Shown here: positions 1-11,220 of the stretch, piece after piece
Numbering within the stretch: the first letter of the stretch is position 1
How the letters are laid out: the number at the start of each line of letters is the position of its first letter
NCBI GenBank assembly: GCA_900618425.1
Contig: UZAN01039476.1
Location: forward strand, 31,746-95,745
Direction of reading: 5' to 3'
Length of the DNA stretch: 64,000 nt
From: Echinostoma caproni
Lineage: Eukaryota; Platyhelminthes; Trematoda; Plagiorchiida; Echinostomatidae
Translations under genes and position numbers: made by a program
Notes under the pieces: generated by a model
Databases searched by the model: none
Told to the model about the DNA's origin: nothing
The model's input: only the letters and a program-made list of their open reading frames with translations

Positions 1-1534
1 GTTGAACTGCATAGGTTCAGCTGTAGACAAAGAAGTGATCGGTAGTCACTCTTGTCCGGCAACCTCGCGTAAGCAAACCGAACGATGGTGCGGGTTCGGC
101 GAAAACAGTGTGACACGTTTTGTTCTGTCAAGAAATGCAAAGAACATACTGTGCATTGCTTGTAAAATCAAAAACACGCGATCGTGTATGTAGACAGGGT
201 AATTGAGGCGCATTGTCAGGTGTCCGGTCCCGGTAAACAAGAAAAAGAAACAATAAGCAAATCTCATACAACAAATGCAACAATATGATCTGTTTTCTGC
301 ATTATTAACTTGGTCGTTTACTGATAAAACACTAAAAGAAATACTCTTCAAGTCGTGATTAATATGCGGCTTTCGAAATTGAGTGATGAGGAACTATACG
401 AAGTTATCATCAAAATGAGTTAAGCACATGCGCACGCTTAAAAAATCAGTTGAACTGATTTCTTAATCATAAATTACATGCTTCAATTTAGGTATCTTAA
501 ATTCTGTGAGTTCTTTATAGTTTACGAACCAGTTTTTCCACTGCTGGATAGTCTTAGCATGATATGATAGATTCTTATTTTTTTACTGAAAATATTGTTT
601 TTAGCGCAACTTACGAGTGCAGGAAAAGAGTTAAACCAAATATTTGCCGTGTGTTAAAAGGATATAAGAAAATTAAATCAGAGGTTCTGCGGATGCAGCA
701 CACGATGTTTGTGATAACCCTTTTTATTTGACCATGTTATTTCCAAGTGATATACCTTTTTATATGTGGACAAACATTTAGAGACCATACGTCTCTGCCA
801 CATCCAGTGTGCATGCGAACATGGATGGACTTCATCGTCTGATGAATGACCTGTGATGATGAAAGACCTATGGCATTGTTGCCCTGATGCTTACAACAAG
901 ACTTCAAATCAATTCGTGTTCCATCTTGATACTCCGAAAAGATCACCAAAATAAAACGATTTGCAACGTGATCAAGTGAAGTCTGATCAATATACAGTGA
1001 AGGGAAGCATGAATTTGAGCATCTATTCGGTTGTAGTCGTTTCCTATTCACATGTTTGTTTTTCTTTCATAAGCCTAACCTTTTTTATCAGAGCTGATGC
1101 ACGCCAATACTTTCTTCATTTCTCTTTCTTCACTAATAGAACTGTTTTATTGTTAACAAGTTGGCGATCTAAAATACTATGAAACTTGTGCTTGTTAATC
1201 AGGACTGAGAATTGTGTTCCTGTTGCCGGGGGTACTAATTCACTGGTTTTAGGGACATTTCCTGGATAAAGCGCATTTCATGGTATAGGCGAATAACATA
1301 GAGAGCCGTTATCTAAAATAAGAATCCAGAATAAGACCTCTGGTACGTGAACAGGAGTATAAGCATAGAAACTTGTAAGTTCATAGTTTAAATCTCTTTT
1401 CCCGCAGGGGTCTTTCTGGGAATTGATTAAGCGTTTGCACACTTCATACAGAAAAAGAAAGTGAAACATGTTTATAATATATCAATGCTATCTGGTAAAC
1501 ATGGAGAAAGTTTTATGCCAAATCAGTGCAACTT
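1..1534. other. AT-rich stretch, no gene recognised
   Basis: Open frames here are short (about 100 residues or fewer), overlap on opposite strands and show no recognisable domain, splice-border pattern or compositional bias. I see no RNA gene or clear repeat. Confidence 0.6.
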
Positions 1535-1559
1535 TTAGCACGAACAAAGGTTGCTTACT

Positions 1560-1939
1560 GAAGAAAGAATAGTTTCAGTTTCACATTGAAAACCGCAAGC
1601 AGCTGTTGACTGGACATTTTTGAGGAGTTTGTTCCACAGGTTCCAGTGGAACTCAAAAACTTGCGGTACTACAAATGCGTTTGAATGAAGTAACAACCAC
1701 ATATATTCATACCTAAGTTTTGATGTATATTTACCCCATGTTGAATACGAGCGTTTCCACAGTTTGAGTGGGTGCAACGGTAATTGGAAACGTAACTGAA
1801 TGAAGCGCACTGCGATGTTAGCTTTGAAGGTACCGTTGGAACTACAGTTTTGTACTCTGTAGTTATTCAGTTCAGGATGTTTCTGTCTATGGTGATACAG
1901 GCGCAATGAATGAAACGCGCCCTTCGTAAAGTACCGCAA
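1560..1939 (-). mobile_element. Possible decayed C-terminal tail of a non-LTR retrotransposon reverse transcriptase
   Basis: A 134-codon open frame on the minus strand (1939 down to 1535) contains a stretch reading about FHWNLWNKLLKNVQSTA near 1600-1650. It follows a segment STWGKYTSKL near 1715-1745. In CR1/Jockey-like elements the end of ORF2 commonly has a TRGH-K motif, then a VVNxWNxLPxxVVxA motif, then an FKxxLD motif. The order and spacing here match loosely (TWGKYTSKL, then NLWNKLLKNV, then GFQCET). Several diagnostic residues are replaced, so this would be an old, inactive copy. The upstream part of the frame has no convincing RT motif. The alternative is a chance open frame. Confidence is low to moderate because the call rests on one motif block. 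Confidence 0.35.
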
Positions 1940-4417
1940 TTATTCAACCGTTGTTATACGAAGTCGAAAAACGCGCGGATAAATTAGGTTACACTTGGTT
2001 TCTTTTACGTGCCACGGTTCACTATTGACTGGGGCCCAATGAGCAACGCACCATCAGCCAGTAAAATTGTAATGAGACCTAGACCATGTGTAGCATGAAT
2101 CAAATCATTCCACAAGTCCATGGGGAGGAAAGAGATGAGACTGTGTTAGGGGTTCTTAGTTAACGACTGATTCCATGTCTTTGTCTGTTTCAAAAACATC
2201 TAGATTCCGATAGGAAGTTACCCGTTTCTGCCATAGTAAAGGTGTTCTGATCTATTCACACTAAGTACCGACGAAAGTAACTGTGTTGTAGTATTAAAAT
2301 TAAAAACAAATTTTGTGCATTGACAAGTTGAATCAAGGAATATGTATATCGTTCGTGGGGAACACAGAAATAGAAACATTTAGATCATTTTTTACTAGTG
2401 TTATATAATTGTTTTTAAAGCAGCAGAAATACATCAATTGTTTGAGGCACAAATTCATGCGTTTATCCCTGAACAAATATATCTCGAGTTGACAACTGTA
2501 TCACGTGACTTTCATAGAATGAAAGTGGTTTCCTTTACACTACTTTTACACTTCCGATTTGGAGGCTATGGTTTCAATAAATTGGATGAAAAAATGTCAC
2601 GTGACTACGTTTTATTCTGAATGAATGGAATTGACAATAATTTTGCAATTTATATCACTGATTCGGTAGTGAATCATGAAATAAATGAAACAATCTATTT
2701 GAGACTCAAACATTATGCTTGTTGAAAATATCACTGGTACATTTTATAAAGACAGTCAAAGTTTTACCTTGAGGAATACATATCATGGCAAGTACAGAAA
2801 AGTGAGAGTTTCAAGAACAGTGGTAGATCAGTTAGTGTTCTCAAACAATTGAATACATCCTGCGCCACTTAAATGCGTTCATCCGTAGTTTACAAGATTG
2901 CACGAAGGTAAGCTGTTGTTACACAGTTTTCCAAAGGTTTCGGAAATGCTGGTATTACTGGCCCATGATAAATATTGGTACAACTGTTAGCAATACTGTC
3001 ACAATTTGATTTCAAAAAACAGTCACGAAATTATCCATGAAATGCGATGGAATATAGTGTCAGTCATTTTCGGAAGACTTGTTGTATTCTGCCATATGTA
3101 CTAAACTCGAACACAGAAGTATAGAATACGATAAATTTTCCGTAACTAACTGATTTTGATGATAAAAATCCGACTATCGTAAAACTGGCAAAATTCTAAG
3201 GGTTTTTTGGGAACGTATACTTGATTGATTGTCATTGTGTCATTGTGTATTTCTCATAGAAACTGGGAGGTCTAAATTATAAAAAAGCATGGCAGATTTA
3301 GTGCCAACGGTATCCTACTCTGTCCATTCGTCATCTATCAAAAGAACATGGCATTAAACAGGCCTTTGTCTTTTATGTGACTGACTGTTGTATCACTAAG
3401 TGGTTCTAACACATTTTCATTTAATCCTTGCGAAAAAATGTCAGAGGTTTTAAATCGCTGCATTTAATCCTACACGGAGTGAACTGTGGAAAATATCCAA
3501 TTTTTCACTGCTGGATCGATTGGTTTTCAGTGAGTTGTGTTTCTCCATGGAGACAGCACCGGAATGAATAGCAGACTAAGTTTCATCTCCGATGACTGTG
3601 TCCAACTCAACCCAATTTGAAAAGATTGCGTTATAATCTAAGTGACGAAATTTGAATTTCATTACTTCAGAAGTTCACTGTCTCTCCATCATTCCGAACG
3701 CATTACGTGGAGTACAGGTGACAAGACATGAACAATGTGACAAAACGTGCTGTGTAATTGGCTAAATACAATCGATTGGTTCAGGGGAGAAAAGATACAT
3801 GTCATTTTAAAAGTGAATTTTATAGATGTCAAAACTTGTTGAGGTGTGTTTATGTCAGCCATGAGCCACTCAAGACAAATGTAAACGAAACTTCAACTAC
3901 CACGACGTTCCAAAAACAATCTGTGAATATAGAAAACGGTATTCGAGAAGAAATTTCTTTTCGATATATCGCATCAGGCGTTTACATATATAAGGTGATC
4001 ACAATACAGATGTCTGATTGGCTGATTAGAGCTCAGTTGGTAACGGTGACAGAGGCGAGCAAACAGATCAAAAGAACATGACAAGGCTAATTAGATAGTC
4101 GTGGGTGGGGGTGAGAACACAAAGGTCAAATAGACAAACGTTCGAGAGATGAGCAGATTAAATGAAGGTTGTGAGCTAAGACAAGAGAGAGGGATGGATT
4201 TACGTAATATACGGTAGAAAATATAGGTCATGCGCAGCAAGTGATGTAATCAGGAAGGGACATTAGAGACAAAAACAAGATAATTAGTTCTTAAGATTGG
4301 GAATGGTGATACCATAGGCGAAGAAAGAGGAATGGGGACGGGGACGGGGGTTGATGCTCTGTTTTATGCACAATCAATCCGTTGTCCAGGCCAGGGCAAC
4401 AACAGTGTCTGGATCAG
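1940..4417. other. AT-rich stretch, no gene recognised
   Basis: Only short frames occur, the longest being 107 codons on the plus strand at 3758-4081, with no motif I recognise. Composition is AT-rich throughout. Purine-rich sequence occurs around 4080-4340, next to the Penelope-like element, but I see no coding evidence there. Confidence 0.55.
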
Positions 4418-4720
4418 CTACTTTTGCTTACATAATTCTGGATTGAAAATTCGGATTGCAATCGCCTCGGTCGTGTTTAAAAGCCGCTTTCTTATCCCTT
4501 TGGAATATCTCCGGGATATAGTGTGAATAATTTTGAATGCGTCGATTTTGTTCACAGAATGCCCACTATTGACCAGATGGCCGAGAACCGAGCTGCGAAT
4601 AGATCTGACCGTTCCTTTATAGAGTGCCGCGGGTCAGTGCTCAATGATGCTTTTTGATAATCGCCTGGTCGTATGTCCAATGTATCGCACACTACAAGTG
4701 CACGTGAAAAGATATAGAAC
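4418..4720 (-). pseudogene. GIY-YIG endonuclease-like domain of the Penelope-like element, with an internal stop
   Basis: In one minus-strand frame the sequence reads LFTCTCSVRYIGHTTRRLSK, then SIIEH, a TGA stop at 4636-4634, then PAALYKGTVRSIRSS, LGHLVNSGHSV, and finally EAIAIRIFNPELCKQK and a stop at 4420-4418. The VRYIGHTTRRLSK block matches the second half of the GIY-YIG signature and its following arginine-rich helix. The terminal E-A-x-x-I-R-x-x-x-P-E-L-C block is the conserved C-terminus of this domain in Penelope-like proteins. Cysteines in CTCS are typical of the zinc-binding linker. The in-frame stop and the frameshift upstream show decay. Confidence 0.85.
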
Positions 4721-5105
4721 GAAGGATTAGGACTGGATGGGCAACTTATCTTTAATTTGCTGGGACACCAAGGGCCGAGTGATAGTGAGGATATGCGGTT
4801 GAGCTGCAGGGTACGTTCTAGCGATCGCTTTTGACAAACGTCCTTTAAGAAGTTCCAGGGCATCGTCGCCCTTAAACGGCACAGTAAGGAAAACGTTCTT
4901 GTGACTAGCGGGTTGGTCTTCAAACTTAAATGTTTACGAATAAACGCTTCCGGGTAACCATTTGACCGAAGTACGTCATGAATAAAACGTATCTCCGACT
5001 GCAGTGTATCCTCGCTGCAAATCGCACGCGCTCGGTATGATAAACATCTGACCAGGTTGCGTTTATATTTCAGGGGGACAAAGCTACAAAATGTGTGTAC
5101 TGTCC
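4552..5105 (-). pseudogene. Penelope-like RT thumb/linker segment in a shifted frame
   Basis: The minus strand frame continues the RT after a frameshift near 5100. It reads SFVPLKYKRNLVRCL, RARAICSEDTLQSEI and SNGYPEAFIRKHL, a block that in Penelope-like proteins follows the palm domain. Later it reads through proline- and leucine-rich sequence (SSLSLGPWCPSKLKI) that matches the usual run-up to the GIY-YIG domain. From about 4720 downward this frame no longer matches the family and the GIY-YIG residues appear in a second shifted frame. This segment overlaps the N-terminal region of the open frame starting at 5235, whose first residues are out-of-frame sequence. Confidence 0.8.
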
Positions 5106-5450
5106 AACCCACGTTGTTTTGCGGGAGACGCTTCTTTGGATGGCACCATTGTCCCGCTTTGTTAATAACACATCTAAGAAGGGTAGCTGTCCGCTCTTCT
5201 CTAGTTCGCAGGTGAAACGAATAGCCGGATGACACTTGTTGAATTCGTCGAGAAACTGTGTGTGGTTGATGTGAGAATCACAAACGATAAAAGTATCGTC
5301 GAGGTATCTGCAATAAATGTCGAAATGTCGAACTGTCTCTCTCAAATTTTCGTTCTCCAGTTTAGCTAGGAAAATATCTGCCAATATGGGACCTAGTGGA
5401 GACCCCATTGCTACCCCGTCGATTTGTCTGTAGAACTGGCCATTGTACAA
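5070..5450 (-). pseudogene. Penelope-like RT core (palm domain with YLDD)
   Basis: This 126-codon frame holds the core of the RT palm. DGVAMGSPLGP lies at residues 11-21 of the frame and the catalytic RYLDDTF at residues 48-54, with both active-site aspartates present at about 5295-5300. A downstream ELEKSGQLPFLDV block is also intact. Near residue 120 the homologous frame switches, and continuation such as SFVPLKYKRNLVRCL is found in a different minus-strand frame from about 5105 downward. Upstream, from 5484 to 5690, the FTNVPL and ETVDHICDFL blocks lie in another frame, ended by a stop at about 5484-5486. These breaks make the copy non-functional even though the catalytic dyad survives. 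Confidence 0.88.
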
Positions 5451-5790
5451 AAACTGTACATGTACATCTGAGAATCAACTCTTTTAATTTTTCACGGGAA
5501 TTCCGACGTGGATGTTGCTAGAAACTAAGAAGTCACAAATATGATCAACTGTCTCCATCAGCGGTACGTTTGTAAACTGTGTGTGAATAGACGGGGGAAG
5601 TCTTCGTAGAAGCAATTCATTACTATTGCCGATTGCACATAAATGCTTCCAGTTGGATCGCGGTGCTTCACGTGAGTTTTCATGGAACATATGTGTACAG
5701 AATTGAACATCTTCTGATTCGGCAGCGGGATGAAGAGAAACAAACCCATTTCCTCCTTTCTGTTCTCTCGAATGTTCCGCGCATTCACAT

Positions 5791-8454
5791 ACAGCTACCT
5801 ATCCGACAGGATTTAGGCGTACCACCTGAGGTTTGTGTGTCACAGGTAACGTGTACAATTTTGGTTTTGGTATTACAAAATTGAAATTGAATCCTTTTGT
5901 GCATGCATCTGCTCTGCCCGCGGTTTGCGTTTAGCCAATAGGACGAACGCGCCTGGACACCAGGCATGCAATTATGATGGATTCCTTTTAGAATAATTAC
6001 TATTATACATTGACGGTCGAACACAAAATAGCAATCGGGTCTGCTTTGCTCCATAATCACAGTTCGCCCATCAGGCATGTCTGATCGGATAAAATGCGTT
6101 GTTTATTTAAACAATTACTCATTCTCATTCTTTTGCAGATGGCGAATTAATTCACATGCAATACAAATGTGAAATCAAACGGTGGTTCCATTAGAGCAAA
6201 ACGAACGCAAGCAAACTCGCATATACGCCTGGGTACAACATGACTTTCGTGGGAGAATCGTCGGTTTTAAAAGAGCAGAATACATTCATGGATAGGTTCG
6301 AAACTACCAATTGTTTGATCTAATAGCTTGGGAATAATTCAATCACGAGAATAAAACAAGGTTGTATTCAGGTACTGTGATTGTTTTTTTTTTGACAATT
6401 TTATGCTGCTCGTAGGCGTTTGTTGAAAGTCAAATTTAGTCGCCCCATCGCGCGTGACACAACCGAACGTAAATTAGGGAGAGCACAAATGAAAGTTTGT
6501 TGAAAATTATTAGTCCAAATGTCCTATGATTAGCGCTTCACACTTGTGTAGCTTTCGAAAACCGTTTGTCTTTTATACAATCAGCCACAATTTGGCTACT
6601 ATTATGAACGCGGTTTCCGGTGCAAATAAGTGTTTCAACCCCAAGCGGGAAATGACGATTGGTCGTGGCACTGAACACCTTGCTTCGATCTCGAGCCAAG
6701 GTGTCTGGCAGTTGTAATACGTGTGGCACCAAAGCTAGGTACTAGAGTATGTTTATTAAAAATCGGTTATATTGAGTTCATCCCTTCCAATCGCACATAC
6801 GGCATTGAAAAAATTGCAAATGAAGAAATCGAGAAATCCTCTTCTGATGTTGTGCATGCTTTGATCATATTTCTGAGTCCCATTTAGTGAGTTTAAAGTA
6901 GAATAATCAGGATCTGATCTTGTTGGTCTTTACTACGCACGTTTCATTTCGGTCCACCTCGATGAGTCGTTACATCTGCAACCCACCATAGTACTTCCGG
7001 GTTTGAATGGCCATAAACACGTGAGTGAGAAAACTCGTTTGTTTTTGTCGATGCATTTCAGTAGTTTACATTTAGTAGTATCTTATATGATCAATCCATT
7101 TCAAACAATAACAGTGTTCCCAGGAGATTCTATCTGCGTTCCATACATGGAATACTTGTTTGAGACGGGCGCGGACAATTGAAAACAATTTCCCATAAAT
7201 ACATCAAACATTGGCTGTCAGTCCAAACGAGACAAATGAACCAACACGAACAGTGAGTAATATCTCCATGGAAAGTAACCAGACAATCCACTGTTCACAT
7301 CAGTGAACTCGAGGTTTCCACATGTCGCTTTAGGAATGAACTGCTGCAACTTTTCCTGATAGTAGTCCTTTGGCAACGAGTCAACGAACGCCAGATTTCT
7401 CATGCTGTCTATATTCCCACGATTCAAAATGACAGTTTGCTCTGTTGGAAAAACAACGCAATCAAGACCTAGTTGTGAACGCATCTTACATTTTCTAGTT
7501 GGGACCATACATGTATGAATAAGTATCCATCCATGAAACACTATATTAAGCCATTTTTAATAAGTCCACAAGTTTTGAAGGGCGGAATACACGCAGTGTA
7601 TTATAGTAAACAAAAGAGGGGGGAACGAGGTAGCGCAATCCGTTTGGAACATTTATTTCCAAGAAAACAAAAGAAATTCAATGATATAATAATAATATAA
7701 TATACAATTGAATGACGAATTCCCAGTGGAATAATTACCGAAAGCACGTTTGTGAGTCCAGCTGCATTTGTCACAATCCCCGAAATTAATAAACAAGGAA
7801 ATTTCGATACAAGAGAAGCTTTAATCTGTACACTGCACACTTATTTTCACAGTTTGAGTTTGTTTTCACCTGTGTTGTTAGACCAAGCTACTGGGACCAT
7901 GCCAATCATGTTCTAACCGAAGTAGACGCAAAGGAAAATCATCAACCCAATACATGAAGTGTACACTTTGTATGTGGTTAATTTCTCACCAACTCCTGTC
8001 CCGATCTAAGAAGCCGCTAGGTGTTTTTGTTTAGTTTATTTAACCAACACCTGTTGTGCTAAACATGCACATACGAATAGTGACTCATCACTAACTGAGT
8101 GACATTCGGACATAAACAGAATTGATCATCCCAAGCAAGTCAAATCCGCCCTCGGCCAAAATTCAACACTTTGACTCATATTCGTGTTCCGATCTGTCCA
8201 GGTGACGATTCATGGCTGTCTTGATGATTCACTTGTTTACAGTCATTCAAAAAGACATGACGAATCAAATAACCATGATTTACTGAGTGCATCAAGACAT
8301 TTGTTTCTTGCTAGTAGAATATGAACCTTTAGCATGCAAGATTTAACCCTTAAATTTAACGGACACTTTGGTATATTTCCAAGGTGAAATTCATCGTGTA
8401 TATAGCAAATGGAGCGTGAACTGAAAATCTAGGAAGCACTGGATAGTTTTTTCG
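5791..8454. other. Stretch without recognised genes
   Basis: Frames of up to 107 codons exist (for example minus 7541-7218) but none has recognisable motifs, and composition is AT-rich. I see nothing to annotate beyond background sequence. Confidence 0.5.
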
Positions 8455-8566
8455 AATTGGTTGGGTCTCATCCACAGTGCGAATCTATCTACCCAACTGG
8501 GATCGAACCTGGGACCTCACAGGGAGGACTCAAGCATGCTATCCACTTGGCCACCCAGCAGCTGAT
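8455..8566 (-). mobile_element. tRNA-derived SINE, family A
   Basis: Read on the minus strand, this segment starts with a tRNA-like head: TGGCCAAGTGGATAGCATGC resembles an A box (serine/leucine tRNA-like), and CCCAGGTTCGATCCC about 30 bases later is a B box. The head runs into a non-tRNA body ending TAGATTCGCACTGTGGATGAG. Nearly the same body follows a B box on the plus strand at 54.03-54.10 kb, so this is a dispersed family and not a functional tRNA. I see no CCA-ready acceptor stem. Confidence 0.75.
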
Positions 8567-10937
8567 CAGACGGTTTTTCATTTTCCATTTACGCGATATA
8601 GCACAACCCATCTTTACGAGCTTGTTTCAGGCCACAGACCTCACTCAGCTCATCACTAGCCTCCAGGGTTATGATTCGGTTGAAAACAATCACAACCTAG
8701 CTACTTGTGTCATGTGAATAATGGAGGATTTGGTTCAATTTTACAGGTATATTGTTGAACAAATCCGTCTCATTTCGGTTTGATTCGAGGTTTGATCTCT
8801 TTCCTTAAAAGAGCCCATCCCCAATTCTTTATTTTAAGTTGCCGTTAATAAGTCCGTCTAATTCGCATAGCAATCATATTGTTATTCAAAAAAGTAATGG
8901 GACGATGGCAGATGGTCCAACATTTTGGTTTTTGACTATTTCACCGATTCTGTGATTATACCACTTAAAACGAAAGGGGTTATGTTCTTCATCGTATGAC
9001 TATCCTAGGGTTTTCAAACTTTTCCCCGTATCACGTCGAGTTTTACCACAACCAATGAAGAAAAGCAGAGTTTGTAAGGTAAAACCTATGATTAAGTCGG
9101 CTTTGAGGCTAATGAAGAAAAACAAATCAAGCATTTTACTTTAGTCTTGCATTATATATCAATTTGAAAATCGATTTGTGATTTCGATAAGGTGGTTACC
9201 CAATTGTTTTCTCCGGGCCACACAAAAGTGGTAGAAGTAGGCATGGCAGTAGAACACGGGAAAGCAGTGATAGACCTGCTGACTAGAGCTTGACGTTATG
9301 CTCTAGAATGGCTCACTAGGAAAATACACGTGAGTAGGAAGCCAAATAAAAATTTAGTTACATTCATATTTCTAATGAAAACTCCAACCTGTAGTATATA
9401 CCATGTTTAACTTGAGCGGTACATATTACATATATGCATACAGTCTAGAACGCGCCAAGAGTAGTTAACAAATTTTAACCGTGTTGATGACAACTTTTTG
9501 GTTAAATGCAACTATTCGGTTTCATAATATTTATAGAGTGTATAAAGAATTCAAATCAATATTCTTCTCTCATTTTGTACGTCTGCCGTTCGTTTACGAT
9601 TCAATCCATTATTATAAAATTTCGAGATTATTCTATGCTACATTGATTGGAAATCATCTTGTTTTTCTTGGATTAAGAATACAATTTGAGATTTTGAAAA
9701 TAATTTGATATGACTTCAGCGCCATATAAACTGGTCAATGATTTATTTTGGACCCATGATATAACTACATTGGTTCCTCCCGGTTGAGTCTGTCAGGTGG
9801 TTGGGTAATTTTGTCAGTTTGGTTCTACGATATCCCATCAAATCGGTATACACCGATATTGAACACAATAGTTACAATTGCTAATGCAAAACGATTCCAA
9901 AATTATGTGAATGCGCACAGTTAGACTAAATATCAATTTCAATGAGCAAACCTAGTCCTTCGGCATAGCGAATTTCGTTTCCCACCGATTTTATTTCTTC
10001 CCCTCATTGACATGGGTACCAGGGCCGTTATTTAATAACAAAAGCAGGATTTCTCGTCCACCTGGTTGGGATCTGTTTTGGTTATCACAAATTGACTCCT
10101 CCGTGGGAAACTTTGCGAAATAGTTGAGAGAAGGGGGCATCTTTCAATCTCCTATAACATAGATTGTACTGGTAGTAATGATGAGGGCGGAATGAAAAAA
10201 GGAATACTATACAATACCCGATTGCTTTGCCGCACTGCGACTAAAGTAGGCTATTCACACTGAATAGGAAAGCACGATAGTATTGTATGATTCAAGTCCC
10301 TGAGAATGCCCTATAATGTCCCATAAACTATCAAGGTAAGAGCGTGTAGACAGTATAAAAACGTCTCGTTCCATTGATAAGGAGAAAGATGGATTGAGTA
10401 GGCGAATAACGAACGACAGATTAGTCTTGTTCGGGAAGATTTGCAATTGCATGTGTTTTTACATTTGAGCATATTTACGAGATTCTTTCTGTGCAATATG
10501 AAAAGACTCATCGCTGTATGGTTGTTTTTGGTGTCGATTCAAGCATTTGAAGTTACATTGAACAAATTGCGTTTCCATTTCAATAAAACAATAGCTCATC
10601 CCAGTAGTCACCAATAGCAAATCAAAAAAATATTGGCGAATTTGTGCTTTCCCATTATAGTGGAGATTTACCCATGCCATGGTTAAGAAATACAGTGTAC
10701 AACGTTTTAGATTTCCGGCTAAATACCCAAAGAATAGAGTACATGTAGTGGAGTGCTTTGGTTTGCGGAGCTGATAACGTTTGAATGATAAACATAATTA
10801 TTCAACAAATTCAGATTTTTGATGGGTAAATTACAAAGCTAGTGATTGTTGAATGTCATAGGATCTGTACACACTGGGTTCGGTTGGTAGTACAATTAAA
10901 TAGAAAATTATAATGTTCACCCACGAGTACTGAGAAG
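8567..10937. other. AT-rich stretch, no gene recognised
   Basis: Only short, overlapping frames are present (below 90 codons). No splice-bordered exon, RNA gene or clear repeat was found by reading both strands. Confidence 0.5.
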
Positions 10938-11220
10938 TTAGGTGTTTTATTGCTTCATCCAGCCGTGACTTGAATGAATCGATAATTGGTGCACAAACAA
11001 CTTGAGGTGGAAGGAAGTTGCAGGTATTACAAAATCTGAGGATAAAAGAATGACGCCTGGAGTCTAGGTGACTCTTTTGGAGCGCAAGTTTAAACGGATG
11101 TCCGCGGGGGTGACCATTCCTGGATAGAGTGGTTAGGTGGATGTAGTATGTTGATTGGATGTCTGTTTTCAGGGCCGAAGTGCTGGGACGCACAACATAG
11201 TTGACACCGTCAAACATCAA
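10938..11220 (-). mobile_element. C-terminal fragment of a non-LTR retrotransposon reverse transcriptase
   Basis: A minus-strand frame of 129 codons (11220 to 10831) carries, from residue 36 to 94, RNGHPRGHPFKLALQ, then SRRHSFILRFCNTCNFLPP, then QVVCAPIIDSFKSRLDEAI. In CR1/Jockey-type elements ORF2 typically ends with an RGH-K motif, an F-x-x-R-V-x-N-x-W-N-x-L-P-x-x-V-V-x-A block, and S-F-K-x-x-L-D. All three are here in order and with normal spacing. The usual tryptophan before N is replaced by cysteine, a sign of decay. The 35 residues before the RGH motif do not clearly continue the thumb domain, and no palm domain was found immediately upstream (higher coordinates). This is an isolated tail fragment. 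Confidence 0.7.

Larger units (their letters stand above)
4418..5788 (-). mobile_element. Penelope-like retroelement, 5'-truncated and decayed (RT plus GIY-YIG)
   Basis: Reading the minus strand from about 5690 to 4418 gives, in order, reverse-transcriptase sequence, a linker typical of Penelope-like elements, and a GIY-YIG endonuclease-like domain. RT motifs include FTNVPL near 5570, DGVAMGSPLGPILAD near 5375-5420, RYLDDTF (catalytic YxDD) near 5290-5305, and a GQLPFLDV motif. The linker contains RARAICSEDTL and SNGYPEAFIRKHL. The GIY-YIG part contains CSVRYIGHTTRRLSK and ends with EAIAIRIFNPELCKQK before a stop at 4418-4420. RT plus a C-terminal GIY-YIG domain is the hallmark of endonuclease-bearing Penelope-like elements. 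The reading frame shifts several times and a stop lies inside the endonuclease part, so this copy is dead. Sequence beyond 5690 has only a fragment of RT-like frame (to about 5788), so the N-terminal half is missing. I see no flanking terminal repeats. Confidence 0.93.
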
